Source: Acidocella aminolytica 101 = DSM 11237
GTDB taxonomy: Bacteria > Pseudomonadota > Alphaproteobacteria > Acetobacterales > Acetobacteraceae
NCBI RefSeq assembly: GCF_900129125.1
Contig: NZ_FQVJ01000019.1
Coordinates: forward strand, 1-64,000
DNA: 64,000 nucleotides
Direction: 5' to 3'
Below the pieces are notes generated by a model. The model did not search any database. It saw only the letters and a program-made list of their open reading frames with translations, and was not told the origin of the DNA. The position numbers were made by a program, and so were the translations under genes. Each line of letters begins with the position of its first letter. Position 1 is the first letter of the stretch. Shown in pieces: positions 44,559-53,505 of the stretch.

Positions 44559-45623
44559 ATGATCCAGGCTCACATAAACCAGATCGGTACGGCACGACCG
44601 CCGCATGATATTCACGCCGCATTTCAGGACTTTACCGCACGCGGATTATCCAACGAGCGGCACCGGGAACTATTCCACCGCATGGCGCGACGGGCGGGGA
44701 TCTCGCATCGTTATTCCGTGCTGCACAAGGACGGGCTGGTGGAAGCGCAATCACAGAAACCAGGGTTTTATCGCCGGGGCATGTTTCCGGGCACAGCACA
44801 GCGTATGAAAATATATGCAGACCATGCACCGGTTTTGGCGGAACAGGCTGTCCGCCACCTTAATCTGGAGGGACGGGTTCAGGAAATCACCCATCTAATC
44901 GTGGCGTCCTGCACAGGCTTTGTCGCCCCCGGGTTGGACCAGCTTCTGGCGGCGCGGCTGGGGTTGCGCGCGGACCTGCAGCGCACAATGGTTGGCTTCA
45001 TGGGCTGCGCAGCCGCCGTGCCAGCTTTGCGACTTGCCCAGGCGACGGTACTCGCGGATCCCAAAGCGCGGGTGCTGGTAGTCAATCTGGAACTCTGCAC
45101 CCTGCACATGCAAGAAACTGACGAGTTGGAGACGGCGCTGACTTTCCTGCTGTTTGGCGACGGGGCCACCGCCGCTTTGGTGACCACGGAGCCACATGGG
45201 CTAGCCCTGGAAGATTTCCGCACCATGACTATCCCTGATAGTGAGAATTGCATTACGTGGCATGTGGGCGATCATGGTTTTGTCATGCATCTCTCCGGGC
45301 GTGTACCGAGCCGGATTGCCGCTGCATTACGGGCCCATCCGGATTTTGTCCTACGTGGCGAGAGTGCTCGGGGGCTGCCACTCTGGGCCGTGCATGGCGG
45401 CGGGCGCAGCGTGTTGGATGCCGTGGAAGGCGCCTTTGAATTGGATCCATCCGTCCTGGCACCTTCTCGCGCGGTGCTCGACATGCATGGCAATATGTCC
45501 TCGGCCACTGTCATGTTTGTCCTCGCCGGTATGCTGCGCACCGCACAGCCCGGCCAGCGCGGTCTGGCGATTGCCTTTGGGCCAGGGATGGTGACGGAAA
45601 CCTTCCGCTTCATTGCCCGCTGA
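44559..45623 (+). CDS. Type III polyketide synthase
   Basis: 354-residue chalcone-synthase-fold homodimeric enzyme that extends an acyl-CoA starter with malonyl-CoA. The catalytic triad is complete: C150 in GFMGCAAAVPALR, H279 in WAVHGGG and N312 in DMHGNMSSATV. The start at 44559 is chosen because GGTGAAG lies 6 bp upstream; a GTG at 44547 is an alternative. The next gene, a methyltransferase, begins in its stop codon, and an FAD oxidoreductase overlaps that. Similar sets make methylated phenolic lipids, alkylpyrones or alkylquinones. The starter and product cannot be predicted here. Confidence 0.95.
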   Translation: MIQAHINQIGTARPPHDIHAAFQDFTARGLSNERHRELFHRMARRAGISHRYSVLHKDGLVEAQSQKPGFYRRGMFPGTAQRMKIYADHAPVLAEQAVRHLNLEGRVQEITHLIVASCTGFVAPGLDQLLAARLGLRADLQRTMVGFMGCAAAVPALRLAQATVLADPKARVLVVNLELCTLHMQETDELETALTFLLFGDGATAALVTTEPHGLALEDFRTMTIPDSENCITWHVGDHGFVMHLSGRVPSRIAAALRAHPDFVLRGESARGLPLWAVHGGGRSVLDAVEGAFELDPSVLAPSRAVLDMHGNMSSATVMFVLAGMLRTAQPGQRGLAIAFGPGMVTETFRFIAR

Positions 45624-46312
45624 TGGATTTGTCTCTGCGTTCTGCCCAGGGCGAGGCGATGGATGACCCGAACTTGGACGAGAAGGTGTATCAACGCTGT
45701 CTCGGTGATCTGGCCCGGGTTAACCGGGTGACGTTGACCCATCGGACGACGATTAATTGGCTGGCGCACAAGATCCACGCCCTGCCGCGCTCAGTTCGCG
45801 TCTCGGTGTTGGATATAGGGTGTGGCCAGGGCGATTTACTGCGCATTATTGCCGCTTGGGCACGCCGGGAGGAGCGCAGCGTTTCCCTCATCGGGCTAGA
45901 CCTGAACCCACGCAGCGCCACGGCGGCGCGCGCGGTTGGTGGAGATGAGGATATTACTTATCTCACGGAAGATGTCTTTGCCTTCCAGCCTGAGGTTAAG
46001 TTGGACTTTATTGTCACTTCGCAATTCACTCATCATCTGGCGGATGCCGAGATCGTCCGCTTGCTCGGCTGGATGGATGAACATTCGCGGCTAGGCTGGC
46101 ATATTACAGATCTACATCGACATTGGTTCGCTTATTACGGCTATCCGCTATTGGCGCGGCTGCTGGGCTGGCACCCGATTGTCCGCGCGGATGGGCAGAT
46201 TTCCATAGCGCGCGGCTTTTCCCGGCGTGAGTGGGAGATGTTGCTGACACAGGCGGGCTTGCACGCGCGCATTAAATGGCAACCGCTGTTTCGCTATACG
46301 GTGTCGACATGA
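45623..46312 (+). CDS. SAM-dependent methyltransferase of the PKS operon
   Basis: 229-residue class I methyltransferase. The AdoMet-binding glycine loop is VSVLDIGCGQGDLLRIIAAW, followed by the acidic LIGLDLNP and the post-motif FIVTSQFTHHL. Its ATG shares one base with the PKS stop codon (TGATGG), and its own stop overlaps the start of the FAD oxidoreductase gene. The tight coupling indicates that it acts on the polyketide product, probably as an O- or C-methyltransferase. Confidence 0.9.
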   Translation: MDLSLRSAQGEAMDDPNLDEKVYQRCLGDLARVNRVTLTHRTTINWLAHKIHALPRSVRVSVLDIGCGQGDLLRIIAAWARREERSVSLIGLDLNPRSATAARAVGGDEDITYLTEDVFAFQPEVKLDFIVTSQFTHHLADAEIVRLLGWMDEHSRLGWHITDLHRHWFAYYGYPLLARLLGWHPIVRADGQISIARGFSRREWEMLLTQAGLHARIKWQPLFRYTVST

Positions 46313-47430
46313 TCCTGGTTGTTGGCGGTGGTCCAGCGGGGGCGGCTTGTGCCATTGGTTTGGCCCAAGCCGGGCGGGCGGTGATGCTGATTGAACGTGA
46401 GACCGCGGCCATCGATAAGGTTTGCGGTGAATTCGTCAGCGCTGAGACACAGATTTACCTCACCCGGCTTGGCCTGCCCACGGCGGCGTTGGGTGGACAC
46501 GAAATCTCCATGCTGCGCTTAGTCCACGCGGAGCGGACGATTACCGCGCCGCTTCCGTTCGCCGGAGTTGGGCTGCGGCGCCGGGGATTGGATGAGGCGC
46601 TGCTTGCGCTGGCCGTGAAGAACGGGGTTCAGGTACGGCGCGGCCAAGCGGTCCGGCGCATACAGACCAGCGGCGGGATCAGCGTGGAAGCGGGGGACGA
46701 GGTACTGCGCCCAGACCTTTTGGTTCTGGCCAGCGGCAAACACGAGATTCGAGGCGCCATGCGCCCAACTCGGGCTAGCCGGTTTGTCGGGCTTAAATCT
46801 TATTTCGCACTGACGGCCGCGCAACATGCGGCACTAGCGAATCATGTTGAGTTGATTTTGTTTCGTGGCGGGTATGCCGGGCTGCAAATGGTCGAAGGAG
46901 GGCTGGCCAACTTGTCGTTGCTCGTTGACAAGGCGGAGGCCCGAAACAAATGGCCTGCTCTGCTGGCCAGCCTGCAACGTGCAACACCACATCTGGCGCT
47001 ACGCTTGGACCAGGCTATCGACCAGCTTCCGAATCCGCTAGCCATTGCTGGCATGCCCTTTGGGTTTATTCACGGTCCCCAAGAAGATGATCCGCCAAAC
47101 CTGTTCCGGCTGGGAGATCAGGCGGCGGTTATCCAGTCCTTCACCGGAGACGGGCTCGCCATTGCCTTGCACAGCGCGGCACTGGCGGTCTCGCGGATTA
47201 TCGCCGGGGAGAGACCCCAAGCGTATTACAAGCAGCTGCGGGCCGATATCGGTGGACAAATTTTGCGTGCCGCGATGCTGCATCGAGCGCTGACGACGCC
47301 GCTACTGGGCCCTACCCTGCTTGCTGGTGCCGCCTTATGGCCCGCGACACTGACCCGCGCCGCCGCCTGGACCCGTGTACCGGATACGGCAATGGCGCGC
47401 TGCGCTACGTACGCCACCATGCGTTGCTGA
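46309..47430 (+). CDS. FAD-dependent oxidoreductase/monooxygenase of the PKS operon
   Basis: 373-residue flavoprotein. The N-terminal dinucleotide fold is LVVGGGPAGAACAIGLAQAG. KVCGEFVSAE resembles the CGE segment of geranylgeranyl-reductase/UbiH-like proteins, and GDQAAVIQSFTGDGLAIAL is the late FAD-binding GD motif. The start at 46309 overlaps the methyltransferase stop by 4 bp. An upstream alternative start would lie inside that gene. In related operons such enzymes hydroxylate or oxidise the polyketide ring, for example to a quinone. Confidence 0.9.
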   Translation: MILVVGGGPAGAACAIGLAQAGRAVMLIERETAAIDKVCGEFVSAETQIYLTRLGLPTAALGGHEISMLRLVHAERTITAPLPFAGVGLRRRGLDEALLALAVKNGVQVRRGQAVRRIQTSGGISVEAGDEVLRPDLLVLASGKHEIRGAMRPTRASRFVGLKSYFALTAAQHAALANHVELILFRGGYAGLQMVEGGLANLSLLVDKAEARNKWPALLASLQRATPHLALRLDQAIDQLPNPLAIAGMPFGFIHGPQEDDPPNLFRLGDQAAVIQSFTGDGLAIALHSAALAVSRIIAGERPQAYYKQLRADIGGQILRAAMLHRALTTPLLGPTLLAGAALWPATLTRAAAWTRVPDTAMARCATYATMRC

Positions 47431-47473
47431 CGCGTACGTTCATCTCTCAGAGGCTTCTGTCGCATAATAATGG

Positions 47474-48304
47474 TCAATGCTCTTCCTGCATGCATTCCAG
47501 CAAAAGCTTCAATGTTACTTCGCAGGACTGTTCAACTTTGAGGGTCAACAAGCTGTCGGCACGGGTGCGGCCCAGATTAACCGCCGCCAAGGGCTTTCCC
47601 GCCTGCGCCGCGGCCTGCACGAAACGGAACCCTGAATAAACCATCAATGATGAGCCAACGATGAGCACGGCGTCGGCTTGGTCCAGATGCTGATAAGCAG
47701 CCTGCACAATGACCTTGGGGACGTTCTCACCGAAAAACACCACATCCGGCTTCAACACGCCACCACAATACTGGCAGGGTGGCACGGTGAAAGATGAGAA
47801 ATCCACCGCCTCCAGGTGGGCATCTCCATCCGGTGCGGTCTGGGCGTCCAAACCCAGCCAAGCGGGGTTGAGCATGACCAGCTCGTTCTGAAACACGGTC
47901 CGTAGCAGAGGCTGGGCGCACCCCATGCAGCGGACCAAGTCAAGGCGGCCATGAAGGTCAATGACGCGCGTACTCCCCGCCGCCTGATGCAGCCCATCAA
48001 CATTCTGGGTAAGCAGCACTTCGACCCTGCCATGCGCCTCCAGCTTGGCCAAAGCGTGATGAGTCGTGTTGGGCTGAGCCAAGCCAAAACGCCGCCAGCC
48101 GACAAGGCTGCGCGCCCAGTAGCGTTGACGGGTGGCGGGATCGCCTATGAATGCCTGATAGGTGACGGGCTGGATGCGCTTCCATTGACCATCGGCGTCG
48201 CGATAGTCGGGAATACCAGACCCGGTGCTGCACCCGGCCCCGGTGAGCACAAACAACCGCTGATGGCGGGCAATAAACCCGAGGAGTCTTTCAGTGGGTG
48301 TCAT
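47474..48304 (-). CDS. Sir2-family NAD-dependent protein deacylase
   Basis: 276-residue sirtuin. The NAD-binding segment is VLTGAGCSTGSGIPDYR, with TQNVDGLHQAAG after it. The catalytic His is H118 in VIDLHGRL. A four-Cys zinc site is present (C126, C129 in RCMGC; C177, C180 in PPCQYCGG). The gap between the Cys pairs is long, as in class II (SIRT4-like) members. It is convergent with the PKS operon, the stops being 43 bp apart, so a functional link is not implied. Confidence 0.93.
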   Translation of the reverse strand: MTPTERLLGFIARHQRLFVLTGAGCSTGSGIPDYRDADGQWKRIQPVTYQAFIGDPATRQRYWARSLVGWRRFGLAQPNTTHHALAKLEAHGRVEVLLTQNVDGLHQAAGSTRVIDLHGRLDLVRCMGCAQPLLRTVFQNELVMLNPAWLGLDAQTAPDGDAHLEAVDFSSFTVPPCQYCGGVLKPDVVFFGENVPKVIVQAAYQHLDQADAVLIVGSSLMVYSGFRFVQAAAQAGKPLAAVNLGRTRADSLLTLKVEQSCEVTLKLLLECMQEEH

Positions 48305-48382
48305 GATAGTGATTTACGATGGTCCAGAGATGCGCTTCAATTCATAACTCTTGGAAACAGAGCGGATTGACTGGAGGTGGTG

Positions 48383-48631
48383 TCAGCCCGTTTCACCCGG
48401 CCTCAATCCCCCAAAGGAACTGAACAGTTTAGCAAAAGCCTGCTGCATCTGATCGGGCGCCATGGGCATCCATGCTTTCAGGAGCGCCTCTGGGGTTGTG
48501 GCGTCGATAGCATTCTCCATGCGCTGCTGGAGCTTCTCGATAATTGCCTGCTGCATGGGGACGACATCTGGAAGGCCGGCAAACCGCCGGGCTTCGTCAG
48601 GTGTGCAGTCAATTTCAATGGTGATCTTCAT
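48383..48631 (-). CDS. DUF6489-type small conserved protein
   Basis: 82 residues starting MKITIEIDCTPDEARRFAGL, followed by PDVVPMQQAIIEKLQQRMEN and ending LKAWMPMAPDQMQQAFAKL. Proteins with this N-terminal strand and EAR..GLPDV motif are common in alphaproteobacteria, often near polyhydroxyalkanoate or membrane genes. Their role is not known. The start at 48631 has AGGA upstream, and the much longer open frame reaching 48814 is not needed. It lies 78 bp upstream of the sirtuin gene on the same strand. Confidence 0.7.
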   Translation of the reverse strand: MKITIEIDCTPDEARRFAGLPDVVPMQQAIIEKLQQRMENAIDATTPEALLKAWMPMAPDQMQQAFAKLFSSFGGLRPGETG

Positions 48632-48848
48632 GACGACGTTCCTGTTTTCATTGCGCCACGCGTTATCGGCAATAACCCAGCTTACCTGATCCCAATGACG
48701 TTCTGCAACCAAACAGCTAGACTGGCGAGACAAGCGCAATCTTCGCATTATTTGATAGGCCAAATAGACTGTGTAAACGCTTGCATAAGGGCCAAATAGC
48801 CCTTTAAACTTCAACTTAATGGAGTGCCAAAGGCGCGTTAAAAGCTAC

Positions 48849-49433
48849 ATGGAACCAGAATCAATTATTGGTATCTTACTTGCTGCCGGTCAATCGGAAC
48901 GCTTTGGCGTGAATGATAAGATGGTCGCTTTATATAATGAACGTCCGCTTGTGCTGCATGCCGCGCACGCCATGGCAGCACTGGGGCTTCAGTCGCTGAT
49001 TGCTGTTACCCGCCCATATCCTGACGCGCCATCTATGCCGAAATTATTGATGCCCTTTGGATTCACAACAATTATAAACGAAACTCCGAAGGCAGGGCTT
49101 TCGCGTAGTATAGTCTGCGCCATTAGCAGTATAATGTCGTCAACCTGCCAGGGCGTACTCATATGCCTCGCGGATATGCCAAACGTCACCAACGCGCATC
49201 TTGCGGCTGTTTGTAAAACAGCATCCTCTCCGCGATCAATTATAGCAAGCTCCGACGGTAACACCCGTTCACCTCCTTGTTTCTTCGGTCGCAATCATTT
49301 CAATTCACTTTTAGAGCTTGAAGGAGATCAAGGTGCGCGGGGGCTTTTGCGTGATGCGACGGTTGTTGAAGTTGAAGCAAAAACTCTTCACGATGTGGAT
49401 TCGCCAGCTGATCTTTCTGTGAATTTTGAGTAG
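48849..49433 (+). CDS. MocA/MobA-like nucleotidyltransferase
   Basis: 194-residue NTP-transferase. The nucleotide-binding signature reads GILLAAGQSERFG then NDKMVALYNERPLVLHAA, and the metal-site loop LICLADMPNVTNAHLAAV. Enzymes of this kind attach CMP (or GMP) to molybdopterin. It is followed 12 bp later by xdhC, and a molybdenum hydroxylase lies just beyond on the other strand. A role in making the molybdopterin-cytosine-dinucleotide cofactor for that hydroxylase is therefore likely. The start is uncertain: 48849 fits the family, and 48819 is possible. Confidence 0.85.
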   Translation: MEPESIIGILLAAGQSERFGVNDKMVALYNERPLVLHAAHAMAALGLQSLIAVTRPYPDAPSMPKLLMPFGFTTIINETPKAGLSRSIVCAISSIMSSTCQGVLICLADMPNVTNAHLAAVCKTASSPRSIIASSDGNTRSPPCFFGRNHFNSLLELEGDQGARGLLRDATVVEVEAKTLHDVDSPADLSVNFE

Positions 49434-49445
49434 GTTTATTCGCTA

Positions 49446-50390
49446 ATGTCTGATCTGACCCGTCTGCTTGCCCTAGCGCTGGCCAACCCAGATGCCAAGA
49501 TGGCGCTGGCTACCGTGACCTCCACGTGGGGGTCAGCACCGCGGCCGTGTGGCAGCCATATGCTGGTTCTGGAAAATGGGCGCTTCGAAGGTTCTGTTTC
49601 AGGTGGCTGCGTAGAAAACGCCGTTATGACAGAAGTTGCCGACGTGATCAGTAACAATAGATTTCTGACGCGCCGCTACGGTGTAACAAACGAATCCGCA
49701 TGGGCTGTCGGCCTTCCCTGTGGCGGTGAGATCGAGGTCATGATACAGCCCGTATCACCGAACGGGTTCAGGCAAGAGCTATTTTCCAGGCTGGCTGCCG
49801 CGCAAGCCGACGGCGAACCTGTTCAACTCACAACCGATGCAATGGGCCACACGAGTGAACAACTTGGCGGCTCAGGTTTCGTCAATATTTACCGGCCTCC
49901 GAGGAGGATGCTGATTGTTGGCGCCGTGCAGATCGCGCAGTCACTTGCGGTGATAGCCCAGGAGGTTGGCATGCGGGTCACTCTTATTGATCCCCGCGGT
50001 CTTTATTTGACACCTGAACGTTTCCCCGGAATTACACTCGATTCAAGATGGCCGGATGAGGCGGTTGCAGCGTTGGTACCAAACAACAGCACTGCGGTTG
50101 TCACTCTTAGCCACGACACAAAGCTCGACGATCCTGCCTTGGCTGCGGCATTGCGGGCTCCTACCGGTTACATCGCGGCGCTAGGGTCCCGACGCAGCCA
50201 CGCCACCCGCCTGCAAAGGTTAAGTCTGCTTGGTTTTACAAGCGCTGAATTGCAACGCATAGAAGGTCCGGCTGGACTCAAGATCGGGGCGGTTGGGTCA
50301 AGCGAAATCGCACTCTCCATTATCGCCAGCGCGGTTAAAGAACTTACAGCAGGTGAGCATGCTTTACCTGATGCTGCTTATACAAGCTAA
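49446..50390 (+). CDS. xdhC: XdhC-family molybdenum-cofactor insertion protein
   Basis: 314 residues. The N-terminal XdhC/CoxI domain contains ATVTSTWGSAPRPCGSHML and GSVSGGCVENAV. The C-terminal Rossmann-like domain contains RRMLIVGAVQIAQSLAVIAQ and LGSRRSHATRLQRL. These chaperones bind and sulfurate the molybdenum cofactor before inserting it into xanthine-dehydrogenase-like enzymes. It is in an operon with the MocA-like gene and convergent with the hydroxylase genes. Confidence 0.93.
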   Translation: MSDLTRLLALALANPDAKMALATVTSTWGSAPRPCGSHMLVLENGRFEGSVSGGCVENAVMTEVADVISNNRFLTRRYGVTNESAWAVGLPCGGEIEVMIQPVSPNGFRQELFSRLAAAQADGEPVQLTTDAMGHTSEQLGGSGFVNIYRPPRRMLIVGAVQIAQSLAVIAQEVGMRVTLIDPRGLYLTPERFPGITLDSRWPDEAVAALVPNNSTAVVTLSHDTKLDDPALAAALRAPTGYIAALGSRRSHATRLQRLSLLGFTSAELQRIEGPAGLKIGAVGSSEIALSIIASAVKELTAGEHALPDAAYTS

Positions 50391-50398
50391 ACACTCCA

Positions 50399-50418
50399 GC
50401 CGCGCAACGTGGCGCGGC
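50399..50418. terminator. Hairpin between converging xdhC and hydroxylase genes
   Basis: GCCGCGC (50399-50405) and GCGCGGC (50412-50418) form a 7-bp GC stem with a 6-base loop. It lies 9 bp after the xdhC stop, and no T tract follows. It could terminate transcription from the left and perhaps also from the right. Confidence 0.5.
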
Positions 50419-50495
50419 AAGAAAATAGCCACGGCAATTCAAAGCACGAAAAGGCTTTCTCTCTTATAAGAATGCCATTTCCATAGGTGGAAAGC

Positions 50496-52796
50496 TCAAG
50501 CTTGGCTAAGAGCGGCTTTGAGTTTGTTGGGCCGGAACGGGAGATCACGCAAGCGGATACCGACCGCGTCGTAAACAGCGCTACTGATTACCGCCGCCGT
50601 TGGGCAAGTTGAAGGTTCACCGGCGCCGTGCATCGGGTATTTCGGGTCGTTGTTGACGATCACCACTTCAATGCTATCCGGCACCTCCTTGAAACGTAGG
50701 ATCGGGTAGCCGATCCAGTCACGGCTGGTCACATGCGAATGATCGAACGTGACTTCCTCATGCAGCGTGCGGCTGATTGATTGGATCACGTTGCCTTCAA
50801 CCTGATTCCTCAGCCCATTCGGGTTAACAACCAAGCCGCAATCATGCGCGACCACGACGCGATCGACCTTGATCGTGCCGTTTGACGGATCCACCGTGAC
50901 ATCCGCGATTGTGGCAACGCGGCTATCGTCCCGATTAACCCAGGCGATACCCCGCCCCTTAACGGGCTTTCCAGCCTGCGGCGCCTGACCACGCGCGGGC
51001 CTGGGCGCCCAGCCATATTGTTTGGCCGCTGCCTTGAGCACGTCAATCGCGCGCTGGTCCTTCAGGTATTTAAGCCTGAATGCGAGAGGATCCTGACCGG
51101 TTTCGGCCGCCAGCTCGTCGATGAAGGTTTCCATCGCGAAAGTTGTCTCATACTGCGCCGGCGAACGCAGCCAAGCTGTGCGCAACGCCACCCTGCCATC
51201 GCCATGACATGCCACGTCTGCATTCTCAAACTGATAGGCATAGGCGATCGCCGGCAGGCCGTGGCCAACCGCACCGACGATGTCCGGCCTGCCGATGAGT
51301 TGCGCCGCGATCAGTGTGTTGTCGAGGAATGTTGGAATCCACATCTTGTGACGCCACGCTGTGATATTACCGTTGTCGTCGATTGCCGCTTCAAGGTCCT
51401 GGGTAATCGGCGGGCCTTTCGGTTCCCAGCCATGCTCATCCCAGCGCATCCATTGTACACGGACAGGCTTGCCAACCGACTGCGACATCAGCGCCGCGTC
51501 AGCGATCGCATGTTCGAGCCCATTACGGCCATAGGCACCGGCAGCCTCGAACCAGCGCAGCTCGATCTGCTCTGGCTTCATGCCGAGCAGTTTTGCCATA
51601 TCGCGCCGCGCTTCATGCGGCATCTGCGTTCCCGACCAAAAGATCGCTTGCTCCTTGCCAACATCCGCCACGGCGCAGGATGGCCCAATTGAGCCGTGCA
51701 TCTGGAACGGCGTTCTGAAGGTTGCCTTCAGCGTCTTTTTGGCCACTGCCATGGCCTGATCAACCGAGCCCTTATTGGCGACCACGGCAGTCGTGCCTGG
51801 GGTATCGCGCACGACATCCCAGATATTATCCATCTGGGGCAGGCCGTCCCATTTCGACCATTTGGCTGCATATGCGTCGGGGCCTTTCGGGTGCAGCACG
51901 GAACCCAGCTTGGCGGCAGCCTGAATCGCCGCCCATTCCGTCTCGCATACGACGCCTAGGAAATTGTCGCGCCGGACCAGCTTCACAAAACCCGGAATGC
52001 CCTTCACCGCTGATTCGTCAACGCTCTCGAGCTTTGCCTGCACTCCGTAGGGCCGGACCACACGGCCATGCAGCATACCCGGCACCTTCACGTCCTGGAT
52101 ATAGTTGAAATCCGCCGTAATCTTACCTGGGATGTCCTTTCGCGCGACCGACTGGCCGATAATGGTGTAATCTTTGGGATCCTTGGCCTTGGCCTCCGGT
52201 GCGACCTTCATCGCGAAGGAGGTGCCGGTGGCACCGATCGTCATATCCAGCTGCTTACCAGCGACCAGATCGCCATAGCTGATGCTCTGGCCGGACAAGT
52301 CCGAAATTACGCCATCCTTGACCGAGAGGCTGTTGGCTTTGGCTTTGAAGTGATCAGCCGCTAGGTCGAGCAGCACCGCGCGGCCGGCGGCCGCAGCCTG
52401 GCGGATTTGCGGACCAGCATAGCGGACAGTACGGCTACCATAGCTCGGCCCCTGGTCAACGGTTTCGCTGGTATTGCCCATCACAACCGCGAGGCGGTCA
52501 ACTGAAATATCCAGTTCCTCAGCCGCGATCTGCGCCAATGCCGTCTTGGTACCCGTGCCAACGTCAACCTTGCCGGTGAAGAGCGTGGCTGTATTGTCTG
52601 GATGCACCGCAAGCCAAGCATAGAGCTTGCCTTCTGGTGGCGGAGCCTGGACGCTGCCAATCGGCTGCGAGGCCGACACAGCCTCGGCGTCGCCAAACAG
52701 ATTGAAGGCAACAAAAAGACCACCGGATGCCTGAAGAAATCCACGGCGGCCTAGGTTTGTGCGGGATTTCGTCTTGATGTCATTGAGCGCGCTCAT
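50496..52796 (-). CDS. Molybdenum hydroxylase large subunit (isoquinoline 1-oxidoreductase beta-like)
   Basis: 766-residue molybdopterin-binding subunit of the xanthine-dehydrogenase superfamily. A Tat-type leader (NLGRRGFLQASGGLFVAFNL, about 14-33) indicates export to the periplasm. KVDVGTGTKTALAQIAAEEL and HGSIGPSCAVADVG fit the family, and the C-terminal GAGEPSTCPTAAVISSAVYD carries the conserved active-site Glu. It starts one base from the end of the 2Fe-2S subunit gene. It probably hydroxylates or oxidises an N-heterocycle or aldehyde and passes electrons to a cytochrome; the substrate is unknown. Confidence 0.92.
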   Translation of the reverse strand: MSALNDIKTKSRTNLGRRGFLQASGGLFVAFNLFGDAEAVSASQPIGSVQAPPPEGKLYAWLAVHPDNTATLFTGKVDVGTGTKTALAQIAAEELDISVDRLAVVMGNTSETVDQGPSYGSRTVRYAGPQIRQAAAAGRAVLLDLAADHFKAKANSLSVKDGVISDLSGQSISYGDLVAGKQLDMTIGATGTSFAMKVAPEAKAKDPKDYTIIGQSVARKDIPGKITADFNYIQDVKVPGMLHGRVVRPYGVQAKLESVDESAVKGIPGFVKLVRRDNFLGVVCETEWAAIQAAAKLGSVLHPKGPDAYAAKWSKWDGLPQMDNIWDVVRDTPGTTAVVANKGSVDQAMAVAKKTLKATFRTPFQMHGSIGPSCAVADVGKEQAIFWSGTQMPHEARRDMAKLLGMKPEQIELRWFEAAGAYGRNGLEHAIADAALMSQSVGKPVRVQWMRWDEHGWEPKGPPITQDLEAAIDDNGNITAWRHKMWIPTFLDNTLIAAQLIGRPDIVGAVGHGLPAIAYAYQFENADVACHGDGRVALRTAWLRSPAQYETTFAMETFIDELAAETGQDPLAFRLKYLKDQRAIDVLKAAAKQYGWAPRPARGQAPQAGKPVKGRGIAWVNRDDSRVATIADVTVDPSNGTIKVDRVVVAHDCGLVVNPNGLRNQVEGNVIQSISRTLHEEVTFDHSHVTSRDWIGYPILRFKEVPDSIEVVIVNNDPKYPMHGAGEPSTCPTAAVISSAVYDAVGIRLRDLPFRPNKLKAALSQA

Positions 52797-53278
52797 CAGT
52801 TGCCTCCCTGGCTGGCTTGGCCTTGCGTCACACGCTCAACCGCGCGCAAAATTCTCATATGCGTGCCGCAGCGGCAAAGATTGCCTTCAAGTGAAACCTT
52901 GATTTCGTCGCGGGAGGCATGTGGATTCTGGTCAATCAGCGCCTGCGCCTTCATGATCATACCGTTGATGCAGTACCCGCACTGCGCTGCCTGCTCGTCG
53001 ATGAAGGCTTGTTGCAGCTTGTTTGGCTTGCCGTCCTCGACCAAGCCTTCGAGCGTTGTAACTTTCTGCCCCTCCACCATTTTTAGTGGCATAACACAGG
53101 AATGGATCGCCTTGCCGTTCAGGAGCACCGTGCAGGCGCCGCATTCCGACAATCCACAGCCAAATTTTGGTCCCCGCAGACCAAGATTGTCGCGCAACGC
53201 GTAAAGCAGCATGCTCTCCGGCTCAGCTTCAACCGTGCGGTTCTTTCCGTTGACGTGGATCACCAGTTTCTGAGTCAT
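52796..53278 (-). CDS. 2Fe-2S subunit of the molybdenum hydroxylase
   Basis: 160 residues with two [2Fe-2S] sites. The plant-ferredoxin-type N-terminal site is CGLSECGAC plus a downstream Cys in IHSCV. The C-terminal four-helix site is CGYCINGMI and CRCGTHMRIL. It corresponds to the small subunit of isoquinoline 1-oxidoreductase and related two-subunit enzymes. The stop codon overlaps the first base of the large-subunit start, so the two are co-translated. There is no signal peptide; export would be by hitch-hiking with the Tat-bearing partner. Confidence 0.93.
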   Translation of the reverse strand: MTQKLVIHVNGKNRTVEAEPESMLLYALRDNLGLRGPKFGCGLSECGACTVLLNGKAIHSCVMPLKMVEGQKVTTLEGLVEDGKPNKLQQAFIDEQAAQCGYCINGMIMKAQALIDQNPHASRDEIKVSLEGNLCRCGTHMRILRAVERVTQGQASQGGN

Positions 53279-53482
53279 GGTCCGTCCTTGTCTATTTGTC
53301 GGCGCCTGGATCGGTGCACATATAAATTGGCGCGCCTTTTATTTAGGGACGCATCTGGGAATTTCAGCGGGCGGAACATCTCCATCAGGAAAAAAGGCAG
53401 GAACAGGCCATACCGGTGAAGCGAATGGCTAAAACCATCAAAACCCCGATGTGAAAGACGGCTCAATACCTCCATCCGTTTC

Positions 53483-53500
53483 TGAATGCAGACGCCCCCT
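53483..53500. repeat. Solo copy of the IS5 terminal inverted repeat
   Basis: TGAATGCAGACGCCCCCT matches the right-hand IS5 end at 35670-35687 at 17 of 18 positions. No transposase sequence was recognised in the 200 bp beside it. It may be a footprint of an excised or deleted element in the gap before the Gfo/Idh/MocA gene. Confidence 0.6.
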
Positions 53501-53505
53501 CACCT

